Positions 55,957 to 64,000 of a DNA stretch of 64,000 nucleotides are shown here, one piece after another. Position numbers and translations under genes: made by a program. Positions within the stretch are counted from its first letter, which is position 1. Each line of letters starts with the position of its first letter. This stretch comes from Microbacterium sp. UFMG61 (GTDB lineage: Bacteria; Actinomycetota; Actinomycetes; Actinomycetales; Microbacteriaceae). The stretch lies in assembly GCF_015354505.1 (NCBI RefSeq), contig NZ_JACAFP010000003.1, positions 214,166 to 278,165 on the forward strand. Reading direction: 5' to 3'. The notes below the pieces were generated by a model. It was not told the origin of the DNA, ran no database searches, and saw only the letters and a list, made by a program, of their open reading frames with translations.

Positions 55957-57135
55957 GTGAGCGCGACCCGACGGTGGCTGGGGCCGGGGACGATCATCGT
56001 CCTCGCGCTGGTCGTGGCTGCTGCTGTCTGCCTGGTCACGGGGCTGCTGCCACAGGCGGATGCCGAGGAGCTCGGCGCCCGCATCGCCCCCGTGCTGGGG
56101 TTCGTCGTCGCGATCACCATCGTCGCCGAACTCGCCCGAGACGCGGCGGTCTTCGACGTCGTGGCGCAGCGCCTCGCGCGGTGGGGCCGCGGCCGGGTCG
56201 CGCTGCTCTGGGCATCCGTCGTACTGCTCGCGGTCATCAGCACCGTGTTCCTCTCGCTCGACACCACGGCTGTGATCGTGACCCCTGTCGTGGTGGTCCT
56301 TGCGCAGAGCGTCGGACTTCCGCCGCTGCCGTTCGCGCTCGTCACGGTGTGGCTCGCGAACACGGCATCCCTCGCGCTTCCCGTCTCGAACCTCACGAAC
56401 CTGCTGGCCGCGCGCGCGATCGGCGATGACCCGTTCGCGTTCCTCGCCCTGAGCTGGGCGCCGACCCTCGTCGGCGTTCTCGTTCCGGTGGCGATCCTCA
56501 CGGTCGTCCATCGCCGCACGCTGTTCGGCTCCTACCGTCCGCCCGGCGGCGCGGCGGCATCCGATCGCGTGCTGTTCTGGGGAGCAGCCGGCATCCTGCT
56601 CGTACTCATGCCCCTGCTCGCTCTGACGCACGATGTGTGGATCCCCGCGACGATCGCGGCTGTGCTGCTCGTCGGGCTGTTCGCGGTGCGGCGACGCCAT
56701 GTGCTGCGACCCTCGCTCGTGCCCTGGCAGGCGATCGGTCTTGCGACCGCGCTGTTCGTGCTCGTCGAGACCGCTCATGCGAACGGCCTGCTCGCGTTCC
56801 TGTCGTCACTGCACACCGATGGTCACGGCCTCGGCGAGATCCTGCGGCTGGCTGCGGTCGGCGCGCTCGCCGCGAACGGCATCAACAACCTGCCCGCCTA
56901 CCTGGTGCTCGAACCCTCCGCCGGCGACCCGGTCGCGCTGATGGCGCTGCTGATCGGCGTCAACCTCGGACCGCTCATCACGCCGTGGGCCTCGCTCGCG
57001 ACGCTCCTGTGGCACCACCGGGTGGTGTCGCTGGGGGTCGAGATCCGCTGGTCGCGGCTGATGCTCTGGGGTGCAGCCGTCGCGGTGCCGACCGTCGTGA
57101 TCGCGACGCTGGCTCTGTCTCTCGTCTCGGGCTGA
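55957..57135 (+). CDS. ArsB/NhaD-like (SLC13-type) membrane transporter
   Basis: The 392-aa protein has 10-12 hydrophobic helices and resembles the ArsB/NhaD/CitMHS ion-transporter superfamily: LGFVVAITIVAELARDAAVFD, SLDTTAVIVTPVVV, LANTASLALPVSNLTNLL (the re-entrant loop) and NGINNLPAYLV with ITPWASLATLLW in the second repeat. Two inverted repeats with N-N/T loop motifs are typical. No arsR or antiporter genes are adjacent, so the substrate (arsenite, dicarboxylate or Na+) is open. Start GTG 55957. Confidence 0.82.
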   Translation: MSATRRWLGPGTIIVLALVVAAAVCLVTGLLPQADAEELGARIAPVLGFVVAITIVAELARDAAVFDVVAQRLARWGRGRVALLWASVVLLAVISTVFLSLDTTAVIVTPVVVVLAQSVGLPPLPFALVTVWLANTASLALPVSNLTNLLAARAIGDDPFAFLALSWAPTLVGVLVPVAILTVVHRRTLFGSYRPPGGAAASDRVLFWGAAGILLVLMPLLALTHDVWIPATIAAVLLVGLFAVRRRHVLRPSLVPWQAIGLATALFVLVETAHANGLLAFLSSLHTDGHGLGEILRLAAVGALAANGINNLPAYLVLEPSAGDPVALMALLIGVNLGPLITPWASLATLLWHHRVVSLGVEIRWSRLMLWGAAVAVPTVVIATLALSLVSG

Positions 57136-57343
57136 GTCCGGCGAGCACGGCAGGCATGCCGACGGGGGAGGGGAAAGGGCAGCGACCCAGGTCTAGGGGA
57201 TCTGGGGAAATCCAGGCGCTGATAGGGGAGTTGCGCCGTCTGTGAGTCGCTGCCCCGCATCTCGACGCTACGCACACCCGCGATAATTCGCTGAAACTTC
57301 AGTGCCCGATGTGTAGTGCACCGATGTATTGCAGGCATAAAGT

Positions 57344-58033
57344 GTGCCCGTGGACGATGTCAGCGCTCCTCTGCCGATCCGGCCGCGGCAGCTCATCCGC
57401 GACCAGGTTTTCGCCACGCTCGCCGAGGAGATCATCGACGGGGTGCGTCCGCCCCTCGAAGAGATCCGCGACCAGGACCTTCAGGCCGAGTACGGCATCT
57501 CTCGCACACCCATCCGCGAAGCCCTGAACCGCCTCGCCGACCTCGGACTGATCGAGGTCAGCACGAACCGGTTCACGCGAGTCGCTCCGGTCGACCTGAA
57601 CGCGCAGGCCGAGCGGGTCGAGACCGCGGTCGCCATGATCGGCTACTGCGCGGCGAAGGCCGTGCCGACTTACACCGACGAGCAGGTCGCGGCGATGGAG
57701 GCCCACATCACCGGCATCCTCGCCACGGATCTCGCCTGGACCACGAACCGCGAGGGGCTCGCGCTCTGGTACGCGCTGTGGGCCGAGCTCGTGCTGAGCG
57801 CCCGCAACCAGACGATGGTCGACATCCTCGACGGCCGCCTCGCGATGCACCTCACGAGGACGGTGCCGGATCAGCCGGTCGCCGACGACCTCGAGGTGTA
57901 CATGCGCGCCTCGCTCGAGCAGCTGCGCGCGCTGCTGCACGCCCGAGACGGTCAGGGCACACGGGCTCTCATCGAGCAGCTGTTCCTCCGCTCGGTGATC
58001 GAACCCCTTCGGGCCGAAGCCACGGCGGAGTGA
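57344..58033 (+). CDS. GntR-family (FadR-like) regulator 1
   Basis: The 229-aa protein has an N-terminal GntR winged helix (IRDQDLQAEYGISRTPIREA, then GLIEVSTNRFTRVAP) and a helical FCD-like effector domain (IGYCAAKAVPTYTDEQVAAM). GTG 57344 or GTG 57350 is the start; a CATAAA-like -10 lies just upstream, so the leader is short or absent. Its stop overlaps the next GntR gene. Upstream, GATGTGTAGTGCA and GATGTATTGCA form imperfect direct repeats that may be an operator. Targets are unknown. Confidence 0.88.
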   Translation: MPVDDVSAPLPIRPRQLIRDQVFATLAEEIIDGVRPPLEEIRDQDLQAEYGISRTPIREALNRLADLGLIEVSTNRFTRVAPVDLNAQAERVETAVAMIGYCAAKAVPTYTDEQVAAMEAHITGILATDLAWTTNREGLALWYALWAELVLSARNQTMVDILDGRLAMHLTRTVPDQPVADDLEVYMRASLEQLRALLHARDGQGTRALIEQLFLRSVIEPLRAEATAE

Positions 58034-58737
58034 TCATGCCCGACGAGCGCATCGACCGGCTGCTCTCCACCCGATTGCTGGGAGGGTCGGGCGCTGCGGT
58101 ACCGCTCGTCAGCTCCCGATCGGATGCCGTCGTCGACTCGCTCGCACGATCCATCGAGTCGGGAGAGCTCGGTCCCGGCGATTCGCTCTCGGTCACCGCT
58201 CTCGCGCACCGGCTCGACGTCGCCGCGGCGACTGTGCGCTCGGCCCTGATCGCGCTGGATGCCATGCACCTGGTCGAGCATCGTCCGAACCGCGCGTCGG
58301 TGGTCGTGACGCCCACGAGCGCCTGGTTCGTCGCGGTCGCCGCGGAGTGCTCCGGCCTGTCGATCGCCGCCGCCGACCTCGGCATCGTCGCGGCGACGGA
58401 TGCCGAGATCGAGAGCTTCACCGTGAGGGCCGACGAGGTCGCAGCGCTCTGGGCCGAGGAGGGGCAGGATCAGGTCGTCGGCGCCGAAGGGCTCTGGGAC
58501 CTCCTGCACATGCTCGCCGAGTTCTCGCGCAACCCCTACCTCACCGACCTGCACGCCTCGAAGCGCACGGCGCTGGTGTTCGGCATCCGCTCGCTGAGCC
58601 GGTCGCGCAACCCGGCGATGCTGAGGTCCGCCGTCGACGCTCTCGTCACGGCGGCGCGCGAGCGCGACCGCCACGAGGCCGTCGACATCGTGCGCGACCT
58701 GTTCATCTTCGTGATCGACGGGGTCACCGAGCTCTGA
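58030..58737 (+). CDS. GntR-family regulator 2 (divergent partner)
   Basis: From GTG 58030 (GTGA overlap; ATG 58036 is the alternative) the protein is 235 aa. The winged helix is recognisable (SIESGELGPGDSLSVTALAH, RLDVAAATVRSALIALDAMH, LVEHRPNRASVVV). The C-terminal half is a helical effector domain of the same length as the preceding regulator. The two are neighbours of the same family, translationally coupled, and may form a heteromer; that would be unusual. Confidence 0.8.
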   Translation: MIMPDERIDRLLSTRLLGGSGAAVPLVSSRSDAVVDSLARSIESGELGPGDSLSVTALAHRLDVAAATVRSALIALDAMHLVEHRPNRASVVVTPTSAWFVAVAAECSGLSIAAADLGIVAATDAEIESFTVRADEVAALWAEEGQDQVVGAEGLWDLLHMLAEFSRNPYLTDLHASKRTALVFGIRSLSRSRNPAMLRSAVDALVTAARERDRHEAVDIVRDLFIFVIDGVTEL

Positions 58738-58757
58738 GCCTGCAGCGCCACTGATTC

Positions 58758-59345
58758 TCAGTCGTGCCACTCCTCGGCGAGGATGCCGTAGTTCATGCCG
58801 TCGAGCCACTCGCCCGAGCGATGCAACGCCGTCTTGCGGCTGAACTCCTCGCGCCGCATGCCGAGCCGCTCCATCAGTCTCCACGACGGCTCGTTGTCGG
58901 CGAAGCACCCGGCGTGCACCCGGCGAAGCCCCAGCGGGCCGAAGCAGACGTCGATCACCGCGCGGATGGCCTCGGTCGCATAGCCGCGTCCGGTGTAGCC
59001 GGGATCGAGCACCCAGCCGAGCTCTGCCTCGACGCCCTTCGCCTCGTCGGCGACCTCGAGCTGCGCCCACCCGTCACCGATCCTGATCATGACGTCGCCG
59101 ACGGGCACCGGGGCCTCGCCACTTTCCGGCGGCAGCTCAACGATGTACATCGAGGCCAGGCGATCGGGATCGAGATAGCGCTCGCGGAACGCCTCGATCG
59201 TGTCGGGTGCGAGCCCCAGCCAGCGGTTCACCTCGGGCAGGCGTCGCCACTCCCACATCGCGTCGACGTCGGATGCGGTCATCGGGCGGATCTGCAGTCG
59301 CTCTGTGCGGACGGGCCAGACGTCGGTGTGTGGCGGGGTGGTCAT
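58758..59345 (-). CDS. GNAT-family (RimJ/RimL-type) acetyltransferase
   Basis: The 195-aa protein has the GNAT pattern: TERLQIRPMTASDVDAMWEW, AELGWVLDPGYTGRGYATEA (motif A with the CoA-binding R-G-x-G-x-A variant GRGYAT), RRVHAGCFADNEPSWRLMER and LGMRREEFSR. RimJ/RimL-type members acetylate N-terminal amines of proteins or small molecules. It converges on the second GntR regulator. Substrate is unknown. Confidence 0.9.
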   Translation of the reverse strand: MTTPPHTDVWPVRTERLQIRPMTASDVDAMWEWRRLPEVNRWLGLAPDTIEAFRERYLDPDRLASMYIVELPPESGEAPVPVGDVMIRIGDGWAQLEVADEAKGVEAELGWVLDPGYTGRGYATEAIRAVIDVCFGPLGLRRVHAGCFADNEPSWRLMERLGMRREEFSRKTALHRSGEWLDGMNYGILAEEWHD

Positions 59346-59460
59346 CGCCTCAGCCTATTCAAGCGCCCGAGCCGTCGATGCGTCCCTTCGACGGGAGGCG
59401 CCAACTGACGCACCCGCGTCGCCGCGCTCCGCGACCCAGGCAACGCCGTCAGGCGGCGGT

Positions 59461-59570
59461 GCCGAGACCCACCTTGCCGACCGAGACCCACCTCGCCGGA
59501 CGAGACCCACCGCCTGCACGTGGGTATCGTCCGAGAAGTTGGGTCTCGCCGGAAGGTTGGTACTCAGGCC
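59461..59570. repeat. GAGACCCACC repeat array with inverse copies
   Basis: CCGAGACCCACC occurs three times at 17-18-bp spacing (59463, 59481, 59499), followed by inverse copies (GTGGGTATC, TTGGGTCTCGCCGG, GGTTGG). Several stable hairpins are possible. It lies at the 3' end of the APC permease gene and may be its terminator. Confidence 0.8.
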
Positions 59571-61646
59571 TCAGTTCTCGGGCGGACCCTCGGGCCGGTG
59601 CGCGCGACGCCCCTGCACGACCACCGGACGCCCGGCTCGCTCCTGGCCGGGCAACGGCCGCGAGCGGCGACCGTAGATCAGTTCCGACGAATCCAGCAGC
59701 CACGGCACGAGCGTGATCGTGACGCCGTGCACGAGCATCAGCTGATTGGCGAGACGGCGGGCGCGACGGTTGTGCAAAAAGGTCTCCCACCAATGCCCCA
59801 CGATGTACTGCGGCAGGTAGACCGTGACGACGGATGAACCGTGCTTCTCGCGGTACTGCGTGATGAACTGCGAGACCGGCTGCGCGAACGAGCGGTACGG
59901 CGACTCGACGATCACGAGCGGGATCGGCACCAGGTGGTCGGCCCAGTCTTTCTGCAGCTGGGCGGCATCGTCGGATGCCACGGCCACATGCACCGCGAGC
60001 GTCTTGCCGTGCTTGGCCGCGACCGCGTAGTCGATCGCCTTGACGACCGGCTTCTGCAGCCGGTTGACGAGCACGATGGCGAGGTCGCCCGTCGCACCGA
60101 ACCTCGTCGTGTCGTCGATCGCGATCTCGTGCTCGACGTCACGGTAGTAGCGCTTGACGCCCATCATCAGGAAGGCGAGCACGGGGATCGCGAAGAACAC
60201 CAGGTACGCGCCGTGCGTGAACTTCGTGATCGTCACGATCAATAGCACGGTGACGGTCATCGCGGCGCCCACCGAGTTGATGAGCAGGCCGACCTTGGCC
60301 GAGCGGCGGTCGGATGCCGAGGCGCCGTCGATTCCCGGCCCGGGGCTCTTCTCGACCGGGCCGCGCAGCACGCGCCGCCAGTGTCGCACCATGCCGATCT
60401 GCCCGAGGGAGAACGACACGAACACGCCGATGATGTAGAGCTGGATCAGAGTGGTGAGCTTCGCCTGGAAGATCACCAGCACCGCGATCGCGGCGATGCC
60501 GAGCACGATCATGCCGTTCGAGAACACGAGCCGGTCGCCGCGGGTGTTGAGCGACTTGGGGGCGTAGCCGTCGCGCGCGAGCACCGATCCGAGCAGCGGG
60601 AAGCCGTTGAAGGCGGTGTTCGCGGCGAGCAGCAGCACGCAGGCCGTCGCGGCCTGGATGATGAAGAACAGGATGCTGCCGCCGCCGAAGGTCGCCGAGG
60701 CGATCTGCGCCATGAGGCTCGGCTGCGGGTTCGAGCAGTCGAAGCCGATCAGGTCGCACGGGTTCTCGGCGTAGTGCACACCCGAGATCAGCGCGAGCGC
60801 GGTGAGGCCGGCGAACAGGCACGCGGCGATCGAGCCCATGAGCACGAGTGTGGTCTGCGCGTTGCGCACCTTCGGCGTGCGGAACGCCGGCACGCCATTC
60901 GACACGGCCTCGACGCCGGTCAGGGCGGAGCATCCGCTCGAGAAGGCACGCAGGATCAGCAGGATGACCGCGGCCTGCCCGAGGTCTTCGGAGTGCACCG
61001 CGAACTCGGCGCTCGAGGCGACCGGGGCATCGCCCAGGAAGGTGCGGATCAGGCCCGTCACGATCATGAAGCCGACCGAGCCGATGAACACGTAGGTCGG
61101 GATCGCGAACACGAGCGACGCCTCGCGCACGCCGCGCAGATTCACGAGGATGATCAGGATCACGAAGCCGACGGCGAGCTCGACGCGCAGCGGGTCGAGC
61201 CCGGGGACCGCGGAGATGATGTTGTCGACACCGGATGCCACCGACACGGCGACCGTCAGCACGTAGTCGACCAGCAGCGCAGCCGCGACGATGACACCGG
61301 GGATCTCGCCGAGGTTCTTCGATGCGACCTCGTAGTCGCCGCCGCCCGAGGGGTAGGCCTTGATGAGCTGGCGGTAGCTGAGCACCACGACGATCAGCAG
61401 CACGACGACCGCGACAGCGACGAGTGGGGTGAAGGACAGGAAGGTCAGCCCGCCGATGAGCAGGATCATCACGAGCTCCTGCGGTGCATAGGCGACCGAG
61501 CTCAGAGCATCCGACGCGAAGATCGGCAGCGCCATCTTCTTGGGGAGCAGCTGATCGTCGACCTGAGCACTCGTCAGCGGGTCGCCGATGAGGATGCGCT
61601 TGACGCGGGGCGGGGCGTCCGTGAAGTCACGGGTTTCATCTGACAC
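59571..61646 (-). CDS. APC-family permease with C-terminal cytosolic domain (KimA-like)
   Basis: The 691-aa protein has about 12 membrane helices in residues 45-490 and a cytosolic C-terminal third with a USP-like core (LAIVLVNRLQKPVVKAIDYA, TLAVHVAVASDD). The N-terminal ASDALSSVAYAPQELVMIL is the signature of the KimA (formerly YdaO) type, a high-affinity K+/H+ symporter in Bacillus, and of related APC permeases. Potassium or an amino acid is the likely substrate. A pair of direct repeats precedes the gene; no ydaO-type riboswitch is seen. Confidence 0.82.
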   Translation of the reverse strand: MSDETRDFTDAPPRVKRILIGDPLTSAQVDDQLLPKKMALPIFASDALSSVAYAPQELVMILLIGGLTFLSFTPLVAVAVVVLLIVVVLSYRQLIKAYPSGGGDYEVASKNLGEIPGVIVAAALLVDYVLTVAVSVASGVDNIISAVPGLDPLRVELAVGFVILIILVNLRGVREASLVFAIPTYVFIGSVGFMIVTGLIRTFLGDAPVASSAEFAVHSEDLGQAAVILLILRAFSSGCSALTGVEAVSNGVPAFRTPKVRNAQTTLVLMGSIAACLFAGLTALALISGVHYAENPCDLIGFDCSNPQPSLMAQIASATFGGGSILFFIIQAATACVLLLAANTAFNGFPLLGSVLARDGYAPKSLNTRGDRLVFSNGMIVLGIAAIAVLVIFQAKLTTLIQLYIIGVFVSFSLGQIGMVRHWRRVLRGPVEKSPGPGIDGASASDRRSAKVGLLINSVGAAMTVTVLLIVTITKFTHGAYLVFFAIPVLAFLMMGVKRYYRDVEHEIAIDDTTRFGATGDLAIVLVNRLQKPVVKAIDYAVAAKHGKTLAVHVAVASDDAAQLQKDWADHLVPIPLVIVESPYRSFAQPVSQFITQYREKHGSSVVTVYLPQYIVGHWWETFLHNRRARRLANQLMLVHGVTITLVPWLLDSSELIYGRRSRPLPGQERAGRPVVVQGRRAHRPEGPPEN

Positions 61647-61671
61647 GTCGGGCGACTTTACGCCTGCACAC

Positions 61672-61738
61672 GCGTCCCTTACGTGATCCTCACGGAATCC
61701 CTACGGGCGCTCGGGCGTCCCTAACGCAAACCTCACGG
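61672..61738. promoter_or_regulatory. Direct repeats upstream of the APC permease
   Basis: GCGTCCCTTACGTGATCCTC followed by ACGG (61672-61695) and GCGTCCCTAACGCAAACCTC followed by ACGG (61715-61738) match at about 19 of 24 positions and are 43 bp apart. A partial third copy, ATCCCTACGGG, lies between them. They start 26 bp upstream of the permease ATG at 61646, suggesting an operator or regulatory leader. Confidence 0.55.
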
Positions 61739-61749
61739 CCCAGCCCCGG

Positions 61750-62109
61750 TCAGTTCTGGTGCGGGCGCGGCATGTACCACTCCGTGAACTCCGTCGCTCG
61801 TCCGTCAGCATCCAGCCGGACGATCCACAGATTCAGATAGTCGCGCTCCGCGGGATACTTCGTGCGTCCCTCGATCACGACGAAACCAGCATCCTCTCGG
61901 ACGATCCACCACTCGAACGTCCACGTGTCAGGGGCGTCGAGATCCTCGAGCCAGCCGGCGACGATGTCGGCCCGGCCGACGCGAGGTTCGGAATCGGGAT
62001 TGGTCAGATACTTCGCGTCGTCGCTGAAGAGCGCCGCGATCTGCTGGGGATCGTTCGACCTCCACGCCTCGACGTATGCTGCGGTCCATTTCTCTCCGGG
62101 GGTGGTCAT
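61750..62109 (-). CDS. SnoaL-like (NTF2-fold) protein
   Basis: The 119-aa protein from ATG 62109 has the NTF2/SnoaL pattern: GEKWTAAYVEAWRSNDPQQIAALFSDDAKY, given here by its ends, a GRADIVAGWLE turn, and a final strand with TEFTEWYMPRP. The longer reading from 62145 adds an unconserved leader. Such small cone-shaped proteins bind or isomerise small ligands; catalytic residues are not clear. Monocistronic. Confidence 0.85.
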   Translation of the reverse strand: MTTPGEKWTAAYVEAWRSNDPQQIAALFSDDAKYLTNPDSEPRVGRADIVAGWLEDLDAPDTWTFEWWIVREDAGFVVIEGRTKYPAERDYLNLWIVRLDADGRATEFTEWYMPRPHQN

Positions 62110-62208
62110 GTGCTCCGTTCTAGACCGGGCCTCCGACATCGTCAAGGTGCTCGACTCTCATCGACGATCCACAGCCACTTCCGATCACGGACGGATAACG
62201 TCGAAGAC

Positions 62209-62907
62209 ATGACGTCCCTTCAGGTCACCGACGACGCGATCCAGCAGACTCGGGAGCTCCGTGACGAGTTCCAGCGCTTCCTGCGCGAATACGAGTTCGG
62301 GATGCGCGAGGTCGAGACCAAGATCTCGATCCTGCGTGACGAGTTCACCCACCACCACGCGTACAACCCGATCGAGCACGTGAAGAGCCGGCTCAAGACT
62401 CCCGACAGCATCGTCGAGAAGATCGCCCGTAAGGGAATCGTCGAGCCCGACTTCGAGCGCATCCGCTCCGAGATCACCGACATCGCCGGCGTGCGCGTCA
62501 CGTGCAGCTTCGTCGCCGACGTCTACCGCCTCTTCGACCTGCTCACCGCGCAGGACGACGTGACCGTCGTCACGGTCAAGGACTACATCGCCACGCCGAA
62601 GGACAACGGCTACAAGAGCCTGCACGCGATCATCGAGGTGCCCGTGTTCCTGTCGACCGGAGCACTGTCGGTGCCCGTCGAGGTGCAGTTCCGCACGATC
62701 GCCATGGACTTCTGGGCCAGCCTCGAGCACAAGATCTACTACAAGTTCTCGAACCAGGTGCCCTCGCACCTCGTCGAGAGCCTGACGGATGCGGCCGAGG
62801 CCGCCGCCGAACTCGACAGCCGTATGGAGCGTCTGCACCGCGAGGCCCACGGCGTGCCGCAGCGCCAGCTCGCACCCCCGCCACCCCCGCACGTCGTGCA
62901 GGTCTGA
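62209..62907 (+). CDS. Small alarmone synthetase (RelA/SpoT domain)
   Basis: The 232-aa protein is a stand-alone (p)ppGpp synthetase domain of the RelQ/RelP type: IEHVKSRLKTPDSIVEKIAR, ITDIAGVRVTCSFVADVYRL, DYIATPKDNGYKSLHAII (the G-loop and catalytic tyrosine block) and VPVEVQFRTIAMDFWASLEH with the catalytic Glu. No hydrolase (HD) domain is present, so it would make but not degrade alarmone. The Pro-rich tail (APPPPPH) is an extra. ATG 62209 was chosen because upstream codons lie in the divergent gene. Confidence 0.93.
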   Translation: MTSLQVTDDAIQQTRELRDEFQRFLREYEFGMREVETKISILRDEFTHHHAYNPIEHVKSRLKTPDSIVEKIARKGIVEPDFERIRSEITDIAGVRVTCSFVADVYRLFDLLTAQDDVTVVTVKDYIATPKDNGYKSLHAIIEVPVFLSTGALSVPVEVQFRTIAMDFWASLEHKIYYKFSNQVPSHLVESLTDAAEAAAELDSRMERLHREAHGVPQRQLAPPPPPHVVQV

Positions 62908-62925
62908 CGTCGGCTGCCGCCTTCC

Positions 62926-63022
62926 GCGTTCACGACTCCGCAGAGAAGGGGCGTTCCGGCGGCGGATGTGGGTGCTGCGGCTCCGGTCGACCCGTTCATG
63001 CTGAGTTGTGCACGCCTTGTCG
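62926..63022. repeat. Dispersed palindrome, family C diverged copy
   Basis: CGCGTTCACGACTCCGCAG near 62928 is an approximate inverse of CATGCTGAGTTGTGCACGCC (62998-63017). The element fills the gap after the alarmone synthetase and may end its transcript. Confidence 0.5.
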
Positions 63023-63073
63023 ACGACACGGTCGGTGTTGCGCGGGGCAGGGGCGGCCTGACACCATCAGCAG

Positions 63074-63349
63074 GTGGTCAGTACAGCGGAATCCCGGTCT
63101 CTTGACGCCGATCAGGCGGTCGATCTCGACGAACTCGCCGGCCTCGACCGTGGTCGGCAGCGCTGCGAATGCGATCACGGCGACGATGAGGCGTATGCGG
63201 CGTGCGGTCGCAAGGCCAAGTGGCGCGTGAGCATCGACTGCGATTGCGGCGAGAACCATCCGCGCACGGTGGAGATCCTCTGCTCACGGTGCCTGCGCAC
63301 GCTGCGTCAGACCCAGGACCAGGATTCGATCACCGCGCGACCTCTCTGA
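63074..63349 (+). CDS. Small Cys-rich (zinc-ribbon-like) protein
   Basis: From GTG 63074 the protein is 91 aa. It contains C-x-C (CECDHGDD), a further C with AACGRKAKW, C-x-C (DCDCGENHP) and C-x-x-C (LCSRCLR), enough for two zinc sites. The N-terminal 25 residues are acidic. Such proteins occur as conserved hypotheticals in Microbacteriaceae. Role is unknown; nucleic-acid or protein binding is possible. Confidence 0.65.
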   Translation: MVSTAESRSLDADQAVDLDELAGLDRGRQRCECDHGDDEAYAACGRKAKWRVSIDCDCGENHPRTVEILCSRCLRTLRQTQDQDSITARPL

Positions 63350-63482
63350 GCGGTCTCCTCCGACCGACTCCGCGAACCCTGATTCCATCCGTTCCGCGTC
63401 CCGCTCCGAACAACCCTCGACCACAGCGACGCCGGACCACAGCCGACTCCGGAACAGTGCTGCGGCGAACGAGGAGCAGAGC

Positions 63483-64000
63483 ATGTCACAGCACGCAAAG
63501 CCACGCAGCAAGGGACGCCGTTTCTTCTTCTGGGCAGCCCTCGCGGGCCTCATCAGCGGTGCCGTCTTTCTCGCTGCCGCAGAGCTCTTCGCTCTGATCT
63601 TCGCCCGATCGGCGAGCCCGATCCTGGCGATCGGCGGGTTCGTGATCGACATCGTGCCGCAGCCGTTCAAGGAGTTCGCGATCGCGACCTTCGGCGAGTA
63701 CGACAAGATCGCCCTGCTCGCCGGGCTCGGTCTGGCCGTCGTGATCGCGTCGGCGATCGGCGGCATCCTGCAGTTCGTGCGACCACCGCTCGGAGTCGTC
63801 GCTCTGGTGATCGCGGGTGCCCTCTCGACCGCAGCCATCGTGACGCGGGCCGGTGTGACGCCGCTCGCCTTCCTTCCTCCCGTGCTCGGCACCATCGCCG
63901 GCTCGATCATCATTGTGCTCCTGGTCCGTCGCCTGAGGGCGTGGCGCACGTCGGTCGCGCCGGTCGGCGTTGACCGTGTCGACGACGGAGATGCGGATGC
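63483..64000 (+). CDS. Membrane protein N-terminus, probably molybdopterin-dependent oxidoreductase; cut by window end
   Basis: An open frame from ATG 63483 runs to the window end without a stop (172 codons). It has a basic start and four hydrophobic helices (FFFWAALAGLISGAVFLAAA, ALLAGLGLAVVIASAIGGIL, VGVVALVIAGALSTAAI-like, FLPPVLGTIAGSIIIVLLV). This is the membrane-anchor arrangement of actinobacterial SUOX-type molybdopterin-dependent oxidoreductases, whose catalytic domain would lie beyond the window. That call rests on N-terminal similarity only. Confidence 0.6.
   Translation, partial: MSQHAKPRSKGRRFFFWAALAGLISGAVFLAAAELFALIFARSASPILAIGGFVIDIVPQPFKEFAIATFGEYDKIALLAGLGLAVVIASAIGGILQFVRPPLGVVALVIAGALSTAAIVTRAGVTPLAFLPPVLGTIAGSIIIVLLVRRLRAWRTSVAPVGVDRVDDGDAD

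Noticed and set aside
61647..61749. ydaO-type c-di-AMP riboswitch before the KimA-like gene
   Set aside because: The leader is too short and consists of direct repeats; the conserved riboswitch core is not seen.

Overview
The window is very GC-rich, with strong GC bias at third codon positions, frequent GTG starts and many 4-bp ATGA or GTGA gene overlaps. Gene content (DUF3516 helicase, IdeR/DtxR-like iron box, ECF42 sigma factor with a YCII partner, actinobacterial kdp operon, WXG-type proteins) points to a high-GC Gram-positive actinobacterium. A Microbacteriaceae member such as Microbacterium is the best guess from gene style; this is inference. No rRNA, tRNA, CRISPR array, prophage or transposase was seen. 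It reads as ordinary chromosome with many short intergenic repeats.

Layout. 0.1-4 kb: HxlR regulator divergent from an azoreductase-like flavoprotein, then a two-component system divergent from an M15 D,D-carboxypeptidase, with a direct-repeat operator candidate between them. 4-11.4 kb: two divergent, translationally coupled operons for a surface glycan (six glycosyltransferases and a WcbI-family protein). 11.4-21.2 kb: mostly housekeeping and regulatory genes (DUF3516 helicase, deoD, AlkD-like repair protein, FUSC transporter, SRPBCC protein, large LuxR-type ATPase regulator, cold-shock protein). 21.3-24.7 kb: a five-gene overlapping operon with an SAV_915-like protein, a WXG-like helical protein, a 393-aa WXG protein with a glycine-zipper C-terminus, and two paralogous four-helix membrane proteins. 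This is the best candidate for an undescribed system (type VII-type effector plus immunity). 24.8-29.8 kb: iron-siderophore uptake operon behind DtxR/IdeR-like boxes.

31-41 kb: a complete galactan-utilisation locus: LacI regulator, three operators, GH42 beta-galactosidase, ABC transporter (binding protein and two permeases) and a secreted GH53 endo-galactanase. The secreted enzyme would cut galactan, the transporter import oligosaccharides, and the beta-galactosidase finish hydrolysis. 41.5-45.4 kb: GrpB-family protein, an alpha/beta hydrolase divergent from its likely TetR repressor over two palindromes, a membrane protein and a DUF1905 protein. 45.4-53.7 kb: kdp potassium operon (27-aa ORF, kdpF, A, B, C, D, E); kdpB is enlarged by in-frame repeats. 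53.9-64 kb: ECF42 sigma factor and YCII partner, an ArsB/SLC13-like transporter, two overlapping GntR regulators, a GNAT enzyme, a KimA-like APC permease, a SnoaL-like protein, a small RelA/SpoT-domain alarmone synthetase, a Cys-rich small protein and the start of a membrane-anchored protein cut by the window end.

Several families of short dispersed palindromes sit between genes, and one family (core CTGAGCCTGTCGAAGGG) also lies in frame inside the helicase and kdpB.
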